Part shown: piece by piece, positions 7,550-14,499 of the stretch
How positions within the stretch are numbered: the stretch's first letter is position 1
Layout: every line of letters starts with the position of its first letter
Assembly: GCA_905235695.1 (NCBI GenBank)
Contig: CAJOMW010000009.1
Location: 1 to 15,952 of the forward strand
DNA: 15,952 nucleotides
Direction of reading: 5' to 3'
Origin: an uncultured Clostridia bacterium
Lineage (GTDB): Bacteria; Bacillota; Clostridia; Oscillospirales; CAG-382
Translations under genes and position numbers: made by a program
Notes under the pieces: model-generated
Seen by the model: only the letters and a program-made list of their open reading frames with translations
Database searches by the model: none
What the model was told of the DNA's origin: nothing

Positions 7550-8347
7550 ATGATATACAATAGTGCCGAAGACGAAAGAGACGAAAATCAAAGCGAGGAA
7601 AGTCCGGACAAGAAGAGAGACGGAGAGCATGAAGAAGACGAAGAGATGCGCCGCCAGGAAAGACGCGAGATAGAGCTGTCGAACATTACCGAAAGCGGAA
7701 GCATTACCACAAAGAACGATGATATCACGATACACTCACTCGTCATAGCCGGTCAGATCGAGGGGCATTACCTTCTCCCCTCTCAGACAAAGGCAACAAA
7801 ATACGAGCACGTCATTCCTCAGCTCGTAGGCGTAGAGGAGAGCGGCGACATCGACGGGCTTCTCGTGCTCATAAACACGGTCGGCGGGGACGTCGAGGCA
7901 GGACTTGCGATAGCAGAGCTTATATCGGGAATGACAAAGCCGACAGTATCGCTTGTGCTCGGCGGCGGTCACTCCATAGGCGTTCCGCTCGCCGTCTGCG
8001 CAAAGAAGTCATTCATCGTGCCGTCCGCCACCATGACGCTCCATCCCGTCCGCCTCAACGGGCTTGTCATAGGCGTTCCGCAGACCTTCACATATTTTTC
8101 CCGTATGCAGGACAGAATAACCGATTTCATAGTGAAAAATTCAAATGTGGACAGGGAAACGCTCAGACGGCTCATGATGGAGACCGACGAGCTTGCTGCG
8201 GACGTCGGCACGGTGATAGACGGGCTGAAGGCGGTTGAGATCGGGCTTATTGACAGCGTAGGAAGTCTGCACGAGGCACTTTCTTCGCTGAAAGATATGA
8301 TAAAGCAAAAGAAAAGCGAGCGTGCGGAAAAGCAGATTGGCACATAA
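7550..8347 (+). CDS. tepA: ClpP-fold serine protease, TepA-like
   Basis: The 265-residue protein belongs to the ClpP/crotonase-fold group closest to Bacillus TepA (YmfB), described as translocation-enhancing. The N-terminal 45 residues are almost entirely charged (Glu, Asp, Arg, Lys) and contain no signal peptide, so the protein should be cytoplasmic. The ClpP-like core starts near residue 60 with IHSLVIAGQIEG. LINTVGGDVEAGLAIAELI forms the oxyanion region, the nucleophile is Ser142 in GGGHSIGVPLAV, and the general base is His165 in MTLHPVR. Near the C-terminus DVGTVIDGLKAVEIGLID is family-typical; Asp218 is a candidate third triad residue, but the alignment there is uncertain. The ATG at 7550 has GGAGG eleven bases upstream. 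It is monocistronic, ending at a terminator shared with ilvC. Confidence 0.9.
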   Translation: MIYNSAEDERDENQSEESPDKKRDGEHEEDEEMRRQERREIELSNITESGSITTKNDDITIHSLVIAGQIEGHYLLPSQTKATKYEHVIPQLVGVEESGDIDGLLVLINTVGGDVEAGLAIAELISGMTKPTVSLVLGGGHSIGVPLAVCAKKSFIVPSATMTLHPVRLNGLVIGVPQTFTYFSRMQDRITDFIVKNSNVDRETLRRLMMETDELAADVGTVIDGLKAVEIGLIDSVGSLHEALSSLKDMIKQKKSERAEKQIGT

Positions 8348-8364
8348 CTCACATTTGAAAAGAC

Positions 8365-8412
8365 AAAAAACGGCTGCGTAAACGGTTAAACGTCTGCGCA
8401 GCCGCAAATTTT
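8365..8412. terminator. Bidirectional terminator between tepA and ilvC
   Basis: CGGCTGCG (8371-8378) pairs perfectly with CGCAGCCG (8397-8404) around an 18-base loop that can form a further ACG/CGT pairing. On the plus strand it is followed by TTTTT after a short CAAA. On the minus strand it is followed directly by six T. It can end both the tepA and the ilvBHC transcripts. Confidence 0.85.
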
Positions 8413-8457
8413 TCCGATGAAGTACGGCGCGATCTTTTCAAGCGCCCTCACGGAATC

Positions 8458-9453
8458 TTACTTCTTGAGCCAGCTCATCATATTTCTGAGCTCTGCGCCC
8501 ACCTTTTCAAGCAGGTGCTCGGACTCTTTTCTTCTCGAAGCGAGGAACTTTGCCTTTCTGCCTGCCGAGAACTCCTGAACGAATTCGGAAGCGAAGGTGC
8601 CGTCCTGTATTTCGGAGAGAACCTTCTTCATTTCTTTTCTGGTGTCTTCGGTTATAAGGCGCTTACCGGTTCTGTAATCGCCGTATTCGGCGGTGTTGGA
8701 GATGGAATATCTCATCATTGCGAATCCGCCGGAGTTGATGAGGTCAACTATGAGCTTCATCTCATGGATACATTCAAAGTACGCCATTTCAGGCTCGTAG
8801 CCTGCTTCAACGAGGGTGTCAAAGCCAGCCTTCATGAGCTCGGTAACGCCGCCGCAGAGAACGCACTGCTCGCCGAAGAGGTCGGTCTCGGTCTCTTCCT
8901 TGAAGGTGGTCTCAAGTATGCCGGCTCTGCCTGCGCCTATTCCGCTTGCGTAAGCGAGAGCGTAGTCCTTAGCTCTTCCGGAATAGTCCTGATATACTGC
9001 GATAAGGCTCGGAACGCCCTTGCCCTCGAGGTACTGGCTTCTTACGGTGTGTCCGGGGCCCTTGGGAGCGACCATTATAACGTCGATGTTCTTAGCGGGC
9101 TGGATGAGGTTGAAGTGAATGTTGAAGCCGTGAGCGAACATGAGTATGTCGCCCTCCTTCATGTAGGGGGCTACCTGCTTGTTGTAGATGTCGGCTGCGA
9201 GCTCGTCAGGCACGAGCATCATAACGATATCTGCCCTCTTTGCCGCATCTTCAACGTCGTATACCTCAAGTCCTGCCGCCTTTGCCTTTTCAACGCTCGA
9301 TGAATCGGGACGAAGTCCTACGATTACCTTTACTCCGCTCTCGTGGAGATTCTGTGCGTGTGCGTGTCCCTGGCTTCCGAAGCCTATGATAGCTACCGTC
9401 TTGCCGTCGAGCATACCGAGATTACAGTCTGTGTCATAATACTTTTTAATCAT
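8458..9453 (-). CDS. ilvC: Ketol-acid reductoisomerase (class I)
   Basis: This 331-residue Mg2+ enzyme isomerises and reduces acetolactate and acetohydroxybutyrate, the second common step of valine and isoleucine synthesis. The Rossmann motif GFGSQGHAHAQNL starts at Gly24. The cofactor-specificity loop reads GLRPDSSSVEKA; its arginine and serines are of the kind seen in NADPH-using enzymes, which is inference. The catalytic HGF (His108) and the metal ligands Asp191 and Glu195 (ETDLFGEQ), with Glu227 and Glu231 in AYFECIHEMK, are all present. Ser252 lies in SISNTAEYG. The length matches the short class I form. The ATG at 9453 follows AAGGAGAA and lies 39 bases after ilvH. It is the last gene of the T-box-controlled ilvBHC unit. 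Confidence 0.97.
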   Translation of the reverse strand: MIKKYYDTDCNLGMLDGKTVAIIGFGSQGHAHAQNLHESGVKVIVGLRPDSSSVEKAKAAGLEVYDVEDAAKRADIVMMLVPDELAADIYNKQVAPYMKEGDILMFAHGFNIHFNLIQPAKNIDVIMVAPKGPGHTVRSQYLEGKGVPSLIAVYQDYSGRAKDYALAYASGIGAGRAGILETTFKEETETDLFGEQCVLCGGVTELMKAGFDTLVEAGYEPEMAYFECIHEMKLIVDLINSGGFAMMRYSISNTAEYGDYRTGKRLITEDTRKEMKKVLSEIQDGTFASEFVQEFSAGRKAKFLASRRKESEHLLEKVGAELRNMMSWLKK

Positions 9454-9492
9454 TTTTCTTCTCCTTTTCCTGTTTGTGATTTTATTTATATT

Positions 9493-10005
9493 TTAATTGC
9501 TTTTGCCTTTTTCAATAGCCGTTGCGCCCGTGCGGCACAGCTCAACTATCTTTGCGCCGTGCTCCTTGAAGCGGCGTATGAGAGCGTCCACGCGCTCCTC
9601 GGTGCCGGTGAACTCGACTATGGCAGTCTTGTCCGATACGTCGACGACCTTTGCGTTGCGGTTGTTCGCAACGGCGAGTATCATCTCGAGCTGCGCATCG
9701 TCCTCGCATCTGAGCTTCATGAGAAGAAGCTCGCGGAGTATCGCCGTGTCCTCTTCGACGGAATACACAGTTTCCGCCTCGACGAGCTTTGCAGTCTGCT
9801 TTATTATCTGGCCAAGAGTATCATCGTCGCCGTGAGTTACTACGGTTATTCTCGAAACGTGAGGGTTATCGGTCTCTGCGACGTTGAGGCTGTTTATGTT
9901 GAAGCCTCTCTGACAGAAGAGCGACGAAATGCGGGCAAGCACGCCGGCGTTGTTCTCGACCAGCATCACCATGTATCGCTTTTTTCCAATGTTTTCGTTT
10001 CCCAT
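9493..10005 (-). CDS. ilvH: Acetolactate synthase small (regulatory) subunit
   Basis: The 170-residue protein is the regulatory partner of IlvB, activating it and mediating valine feedback inhibition. An N-terminal ACT domain spans about residues 8-82, with the signature VENNAGVLARISSLFCQRGF. Asn18 and Gly21 correspond to the Asn11/Gly14 valine-site residues of E. coli IlvH, so feedback sensitivity is likely. The second domain (about residues 85-165) includes LRELLLMKL and ends at a typical length. The ATG at 10003-10005 is ten bases after the ilvB stop, with its ribosome binding site in that gap, so translation of the two subunits is probably coupled. Confidence 0.96.
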   Translation of the reverse strand: MGNENIGKKRYMVMLVENNAGVLARISSLFCQRGFNINSLNVAETDNPHVSRITVVTHGDDDTLGQIIKQTAKLVEAETVYSVEEDTAILRELLLMKLRCEDDAQLEMILAVANNRNAKVVDVSDKTAIVEFTGTEERVDALIRRFKEHGAKIVELCRTGATAIEKGKSN

Positions 10006-10015
10006 TTTGCCTCTC

Positions 10016-11677
10016 CTATCCTATTATCGCATCTTCAAGCGTTCCGCCTGCGGGTATCATCGGAAGCACCCTCTCCTCGCGGTCTATATCACACTCTATC
10101 CATACCGGCTTATCGCTCGTGAGAGCTTCTGCAAACGCCTTTCTGAATTCGTCCGGAGTCGTGCATCTGTAACCCTTCGCACCAAAGCCCTCTGCGACCT
10201 TTACGTAATCGGTCTGTCTCTCGGGCTCGCTCTGGGAATATCTCTTGCCGTAGAACACCGTCTGCCACTGACGGACCATGCCGAGCACCTTGTTGTTGAA
10301 GATGACCGTAATTATCGGCATACCGTAGCTTACGGCCGTGCAGGCCTCGTTCATGTTCATGTGGAAGGAGCCGTCGCCGGTGATGTGTATTACCCTGCGC
10401 TTGCCTTCGGATGCGGCGTAAGCGCCTATCGACGCGCCGTAGCCGTAGCCCATTGTGCCCAGACCGCCGCTTGTGAGGAACTTTTCCGCCGTGGTGTGCT
10501 TTATATACTGAGCCGCCCACATCTGATGCTGACCGACATCGGTCGCATATATTGCGTTTTTACCTGCCATTTCGCATATATCGCTTACTATCTGATGCGG
10601 AGTGAGACGGCTTTTTGAGTCCTTCGGCTTATAGTCGTTCTTTTTGAACTTCGCTATCTCTCTTTGCCATGCGGCGTTTTTCCTCTGCTTTACGAGAGGA
10701 ATCAGCTTTGTAAGCACCTGCTTTACGTCGCCTACTACGCTGTAATCGGCTCTTACATTCTTTCCGACCTCGCTCTCGTCTATATCTATGTGTACTATCT
10801 TTGCCTTAGACGCGAATTTTGAGGTGTTGAGCGCAACTCTGTCGCTGAAGCGAGTACCGACAGCAAGAACCAGATCCGCCTCGTTTACTGCGGCGTTTGC
10901 GCTATAATTGCCGTGCATACCGATAAGTCCGAGGCTGTTCTTTTCACCGTAGTCGAGTACGCCTGCCGCCATTATCGTGTAAGCCGCCGGGATATCCGCC
11001 TTGTCTATCAGCTCTTTCATCTGTTTTCCGGCGCCCGAGAGCCTGACTCCGCCGCCAAAGTATATGACCGGCTTCTTTGAGCCGTTTATTATCTTGGCTA
11101 TTTCCTCTATGGAATCGCCCTTTATCTTCGGCTTCTTTTCGGTTATCTTCTTTTTCGGAGTAAACTCCGCCTTTGCCGCGGTAATATCCTTTGGAATATC
11201 GACGAGGACGGGACCGTATCTTCCCGTATGGGCTATCTCAAACGCTTTTCTGAGCGTATCCGCCAGCTCATCGACGTTTCTCACCACAAAATTGTGCTTT
11301 GTTATGGAAAAGGTTATGCCTGCTATGTATACCTCCTGAAAGCTGTCTCTGCCTATAAGAGGCGTGTTGACGTTACAGGTAATTGCCACCATCGGAACGC
11401 TGTCCATATAAGCCGTGGCGATTCCCGTGACGAGGTTTGTGGCTCCGGGACCGCTCGTTGCTATGACAACTCCCGTCTTTCCCGTTACTCTCGCATACCC
11501 GTCCGCCGCGTGAGCGGCTCCCTGCTCGTGCGCAGTGAGATAATGCTTTATCTTGTCCTTGTATTCGTAAAGCGCGTCATACAAGTTTAGTGCCGATCCG
11601 CCGGGATAACCGAAAACGGTGTCGACGCCCTGTTCAATAAGTACGTTTGCAACTATTTGCGCGCCCGTATACTGCAT
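10016..11677 (-). CDS. ilvB: Acetolactate synthase large (catalytic) subunit
   Basis: This 553-residue thiamine-diphosphate enzyme condenses pyruvate with pyruvate or 2-oxobutyrate, the committed step to valine, leucine and isoleucine. The N-terminal pyrimidine-binding domain carries FGYPGGSALNLYDAL and the catalytic Glu51 in HEQGAAHAADGYAR. The central domain spans about residues 190-330, with VGTRFSDRV. The C-terminal domain has the TPP/Mg motif from GDGSFHMN (about residue 432) to IFNN, followed by the family-typical VLGMVRQWQTVFYGKRYS. Pairing with IlvH supports the anabolic enzyme rather than catabolic AlsS. The ATG at 11677 follows AAGGAGG. A T-box leader sits directly upstream and is expected to raise expression when charged cognate tRNA is scarce. 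Confidence 0.97.
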   Translation of the reverse strand: MQYTGAQIVANVLIEQGVDTVFGYPGGSALNLYDALYEYKDKIKHYLTAHEQGAAHAADGYARVTGKTGVVIATSGPGATNLVTGIATAYMDSVPMVAITCNVNTPLIGRDSFQEVYIAGITFSITKHNFVVRNVDELADTLRKAFEIAHTGRYGPVLVDIPKDITAAKAEFTPKKKITEKKPKIKGDSIEEIAKIINGSKKPVIYFGGGVRLSGAGKQMKELIDKADIPAAYTIMAAGVLDYGEKNSLGLIGMHGNYSANAAVNEADLVLAVGTRFSDRVALNTSKFASKAKIVHIDIDESEVGKNVRADYSVVGDVKQVLTKLIPLVKQRKNAAWQREIAKFKKNDYKPKDSKSRLTPHQIVSDICEMAGKNAIYATDVGQHQMWAAQYIKHTTAEKFLTSGGLGTMGYGYGASIGAYAASEGKRRVIHITGDGSFHMNMNEACTAVSYGMPIITVIFNNKVLGMVRQWQTVFYGKRYSQSEPERQTDYVKVAEGFGAKGYRCTTPDEFRKAFAEALTSDKPVWIECDIDREERVLPMIPAGGTLEDAIIG

Positions 11678-11712
11678 TACGCTTCCTCCTTAAAGAAAAT
11701 TCACAAATGTTC

Positions 11713-11756
11713 CCAAAAAATACAAGCCTTCATCTCTTTTTCAGAGACAAAGGCTT
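11713..11756 (-). terminator. T-box terminator hairpin of ilvBHC
   Basis: On the minus strand, AAGCCTTTGTCTCT pairs with AGAGATGAAGGCTT over 14 bp (two G-U pairs) around GAAAA, and a T-rich tract at 11715-11722 follows. The 5' arm overlaps the antiterminator strand CTTTGTCTCT, so the two structures exclude each other. Confidence 0.92.
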
Positions 11757-11999
11757 AAACACTCTGCGGTACCACTCTTTTTATCGTAAAAAACGACCAC
11801 TTTACGCCGCCTTGTAAGGCAGCTTGTCCGTAACGAGGACACTCGCCTGCATCTAATCGGCATTTCCTTTCGGGCAGGCAGCTCCAAGGTGACCTTCACG
11901 ACTTGCTTTCCGGCTGCTTACACCATCCGCAGCCTCTCTTTGCTCCGGCAAACCGCTACTTTCCTTTTCACAGCTGATAGTTACCTATTCAAAAAGATT
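11715..11999 (-). promoter_or_regulatory. T-box riboswitch, probable valine specificity
   Basis: The minus-strand leader of ilvB shows all core T-box parts in order. Stem I has a basal CAGCT/AGCTG pairing and a 9-bp helix, then an AGAGAG segment and an apical GGCTGC/GCAGCC helix closing GGATGGTGTAA. On its 3' side, GAAGGTCACCTTGGAGC aligns with the specifier region of B. subtilis glyQS and places GTC (11891-11893) as the specifier, a valine codon followed by the usual purine. Next come an intermediate stem with GCCTGC/GCAGGC arms, the T-box core AGAGTGGTACCGCAGAG (11762-11778) and the terminator. The TGGT bulge would pair with a tRNA ending ACCA, which fits tRNA-Val; glycine tRNA normally has a U discriminator, arguing against the shifted reading GGT. 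Uncharged tRNA-Val should stabilise the antiterminator and turn on ilvBHC. Confidence 0.95.
11743..11778 (-). promoter_or_regulatory. T-box antiterminator
   Basis: On the minus strand, AGAG pairs with CTCT and GCAGAG pairs with CTTTGT, leaving the seven-base bulge TGGTACC that receives the tRNA 3' end. This is the canonical antiterminator geometry. The 3' strand (11743-11752) is shared with the terminator's 5' arm. Confidence 0.88.
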
Positions 12000-12005
12000 A
12001 AATAT

Positions 12006-12034
12006 ATTTTAGCAAATGTAATTGTGTTTGTCAA
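12006..12034 (-). promoter_or_regulatory. Promoter of ilvBHC
   Basis: On the minus strand, a consensus TTGACA (12029-12034), 17 bases and TAAAAT (12006-12011) form a strong sigma-A promoter. Transcription would begin near 11999, just ahead of T-box Stem I. It diverges from the aconitase promoter. Confidence 0.88.
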
Positions 12035-12039
12035 GAGCT

Positions 12040-12073
12040 TTTGCAAAAAAACTGCATTTTCGCTTTTTGCAAA
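12040..12073. repeat. 10-bp inverted repeat between divergent ilv and aconitase promoters
   Basis: TTTGCAAAAA (12040-12049) and TTTTTGCAAA (12064-12073) are perfect inverted copies 14 bases apart. A third partial copy, GTTTTGCAG, lies at 12101-12109. The dyad ends five bases upstream of the ilv -35 and about 60 bases upstream of the aconitase -35, so it could act as an operator for either gene. No known regulator site is recognised, and the A/T-rich arms also suggest intrinsic bending. Confidence 0.6.
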
Positions 12074-12135
12074 GTCTCCAATTTATTTTTACACAAAAAA
12101 GTTTTGCAGCCCTGCGATTTTGGCGCTTATCACTC

Positions 12136-12164
12136 TTGACACGAGGGGGATTTTTCTATATAAT
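12136..12164 (+). promoter_or_regulatory. Perfect consensus promoter of aconitase-icd
   Basis: TTGACA (12136-12141) and TATAAT (12159-12164) are separated by 17 bases, an exact sigma-A consensus. The start of transcription would be near 12171, giving a leader of about 65 bases that contains a 10-bp hairpin. Such a strong promoter without evident control suggests high expression or repression by a factor at the upstream dyad. Confidence 0.9.
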
Positions 12165-12186
12165 ATTATATCATAAAGTTAATAAA

Positions 12187-12218
12187 CGTTTGGAGCCGCA
12201 CAAGTTCTGCTCCGAATG
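12187..12218 (+). promoter_or_regulatory. Leader hairpin before the aconitase ribosome binding site
   Basis: CGTTTGGAGC (12187-12196) pairs with GCTCCGAATG (12209-12218) over 10 bp, including two G-U pairs, with a 12-base loop. It ends four bases before the AAAGG ribosome binding site (12223-12227). No T-run follows, so it is not a terminator. Its role (translation control or mRNA stability) is unknown. Confidence 0.5.
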
Positions 12219-12235
12219 ATCGAAAGGCAAAAGAA

Positions 12236-14476
12236 ATGATAAAACTTGAAGAAAACGGCGTATTTCTCGTCGACGGAAAAATCGTAAAGGAATACGGCTC
12301 CGACAAAAAGGAAGCCGCTAAGGGAACCATAGCTTATTCTGTGCTCAATAGCCACAACAAATCGGATAACATGGATAAGCTGAACATAAAATTCGATGCG
12401 CTCGTATCGCACGACATAACGTACGTCGGCATAATCCAGACGGCGAGAGCCAGCGGGCTCACGGAATTTCCCGTGCCCTATGCGCTCACCAACTGCCACA
12501 ACAGCCTGTGTGCCGTCGGCGGTACGATAAACGAGGACGACCACGTATTCGGTCTCTCGGCGGCTAAGAAGTACGGCGGAATATACGTGCCGGCAAATCA
12601 GAGCGTCATACACTCCTATGCGAGAGAAGAGCTGGCTTTCTGCGGCGGCATGATCCTCGGCTCGGACAGCCACACGAGATACGGTGCGCTCGGAACAATG
12701 GGCGTCGGAGAAGGCGGTCCGGAGCTTGTAAAGCAGTTACTGAAGAATACATACGACATAAATATGCCGGAAGTCGTCCTTGTATACCTCACAGGTTCTC
12801 CCCGTCACGGCATAGGCCCTCAGGACGTTGCGCTCGCCCTCATAAAGGCTACCTTCGCAAGCGGATTCGTAAAGAACAAGGTGCTTGAGTTTGCAGGTCC
12901 CGGCATTGCGTCGCTTCCGATAGATTTCAGAAACGGAATAGACGTCATGACCACAGAGACAACCTGCCTTTCTTCGATATGGGAGACCGACGAAACGGTA
13001 AAGAAGCACTACGAGGTACACGGAAGACCGGAGTGCTACAGGAGGCTCTCGCCCGAAAAGGTCGCATACTATGACAGCCTTATAGAAATAGATCTCGGAA
13101 AGATAGAATCCATGATAGCCCTCCCCTTCCACCCGTCAAATGCGTATACCATTCACGAGTTCAACGAAAACGCCGTAGAAATTCTTCGCGGCGTTGAGAA
13201 GGAAGCGTCGGAAAAGTTCAAGAAGGCAAAGCTCGACCTCGTCTCGAAGGTCAGAGACGGCAAGGTATACGCCGATCAGGGCGTTATCGCAGGCTGCAGC
13301 GGCGGACTGTTCGACAATATATGCGAGGCGGCGGCGATACTCGACGGAAAGAGCACCGGCAGCGGCTATTTCAGCCTTTCGGTATACCCGACGAGCGTGC
13401 CGGTAAGCATAGAGCTCACGAGAAACGGTGCGACGGAAAAGCTGCTTGAGGCAGGTGCGGTAATAAAGCCGTCATTCTGCGGTCCTTGCTTCGGTGCAGG
13501 CGACGTTCCGGCAAACAACGGGCTTTCGCTCCGCCACACAACGAGAAACTTTCCGAACCGGGAAGGCTCCAAGCCCTCCGACGGTCAGCTCTCCGGCGTT
13601 GCGCTAATGGATGCCAGAAGCATTGCGGCAACTGCCGCCAGCGGCGGCGTTATCACTGCGGCGACCGACGTCGATTACGATTTTTCGCCTAAAGAATACC
13701 ACTTTGACAAGAAAGTATACGAAAACAGGATTTACTACGGCTACGGAAAGGCCGACAAGGATGCAAAGCTCATACTCGGTCCGAACATTGCGGACTGGCC
13801 GAAGATGTATGAGCTTAGCGACAACGTTCTTCTCGAGCTTGCCGCTGTAATACGCGACCCCGTAACCACGACCGACGAGCTGATACCCTCCGGCGAAACT
13901 TCTTCATATCGGAGCAATCCGCTGAAGCTCGCGGAATTTGCCCTTTCGAGGCGAGTTCCTACCTACGTCGGAAAGAGCAAGGAGATAGCCGCAGTCGAAG
14001 CAGAGAGAACGTCCGGAGAAAAGCCCGAAAAGCTGCTTGAAGTGCTCGGAAAGTTTGGAGACGCCGATGCGCTCATAGGCAGCACGCAGTTCGGCTCATG
14101 TGTATTTGCGACAAAGCCCGGCGACGGCTCTGCGCGCGAGCAGGCGGCGTCGTGCCAGAAGGTGCTCGGAGGATTCGGAAATATATGCTACGAATTTGCC
14201 ACCAAGCGTTACAGAAGCAACTGCATAAACTGGGGAATACTTCCCTTTACGCTTGCGGAAGGCGAACCGTTCCCGTATGAGGAGGGCGACTTCGTATTCG
14301 TGCCGGACGTGAGGGCAAAGATAGAGCGCGGCGACGAGGAATTTGACGCAGCAGTGCTTACAAAGGACGGCAAAAAGGAGAACATAAAGCTGTATATCAA
14401 GGGGCTGACTCCCGACGAAAAGCAGATAATACTCGACGGCTGTCTCATAAACTACTACGCTTCGCAGAATAAATAA
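12236..14476 (+). CDS. acn: Aconitase-family hydratase (probable aconitate hydratase)
   Basis: The 746-residue protein has the aconitase layout: three N-terminal domains, a linker and a C-terminal swivel domain. The cluster cysteines are Cys354 (IAGCSGG) and Cys415/Cys418 (FCGPCFGAGD), with the spacing of a labile [4Fe-4S] site. Other conserved pieces are LGSDSHTRYGALGTMGVGEG and PANNGLSLRHTTRNFPNREG. The swivel domain carries GDGSAREQAA, matching the substrate-binding SRE region, and YRSNCINWGILPF. It differs from E. coli AcnA in its shorter length and in the GCSGG sequence, placing it in the group often annotated simply as hydratase. Citrate-isocitrate isomerisation is strongly suggested by the isocitrate dehydrogenase gene 23 bases downstream; homoaconitase or isopropylmalate isomerase is less likely because there is no separate small subunit. 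The ATG at 12236 follows AAAGG. Confidence 0.92.
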   Translation: MIKLEENGVFLVDGKIVKEYGSDKKEAAKGTIAYSVLNSHNKSDNMDKLNIKFDALVSHDITYVGIIQTARASGLTEFPVPYALTNCHNSLCAVGGTINEDDHVFGLSAAKKYGGIYVPANQSVIHSYAREELAFCGGMILGSDSHTRYGALGTMGVGEGGPELVKQLLKNTYDINMPEVVLVYLTGSPRHGIGPQDVALALIKATFASGFVKNKVLEFAGPGIASLPIDFRNGIDVMTTETTCLSSIWETDETVKKHYEVHGRPECYRRLSPEKVAYYDSLIEIDLGKIESMIALPFHPSNAYTIHEFNENAVEILRGVEKEASEKFKKAKLDLVSKVRDGKVYADQGVIAGCSGGLFDNICEAAAILDGKSTGSGYFSLSVYPTSVPVSIELTRNGATEKLLEAGAVIKPSFCGPCFGAGDVPANNGLSLRHTTRNFPNREGSKPSDGQLSGVALMDARSIAATAASGGVITAATDVDYDFSPKEYHFDKKVYENRIYYGYGKADKDAKLILGPNIADWPKMYELSDNVLLELAAVIRDPVTTTDELIPSGETSSYRSNPLKLAEFALSRRVPTYVGKSKEIAAVEAERTSGEKPEKLLEVLGKFGDADALIGSTQFGSCVFATKPGDGSAREQAASCQKVLGGFGNICYEFATKRYRSNCINWGILPFTLAEGEPFPYEEGDFVFVPDVRAKIERGDEEFDAAVLTKDGKKENIKLYIKGLTPDEKQIILDGCLINYYASQNK

Positions 14477-14499
14477 CATCACATAAAGAGGACAGGACA

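Noticed and set aside
8427..8446. GGCGC/GCGCC hairpin as the ilvC terminator
   Set aside because: It lacks a following T-run on the minus strand; the 8-bp stem at 8371-8404 followed by six T is the better terminator.
8515..9303. Long plus-strand open frame (262 codons) opposite ilvC
   Set aside because: It is a shadow of ilvC, whose catalytic motifs and ribosome binding site are all intact on the minus strand; the antisense frame shows no family motif.
11889..11892. Glycine (GGT) as the T-box specifier
   Set aside because: The alignment to glyQS puts GTC in the specifier slot, the TGGT bulge fits an A discriminator and not the usual U of tRNA-Gly, and the genes controlled make valine.
11889..12176. 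95-codon plus-strand open frame across the ilv leader
   Set aside because: It overlaps the T-box Stem I and both divergent promoters, with no ribosome binding site; the RNA and promoter signals explain this DNA better.
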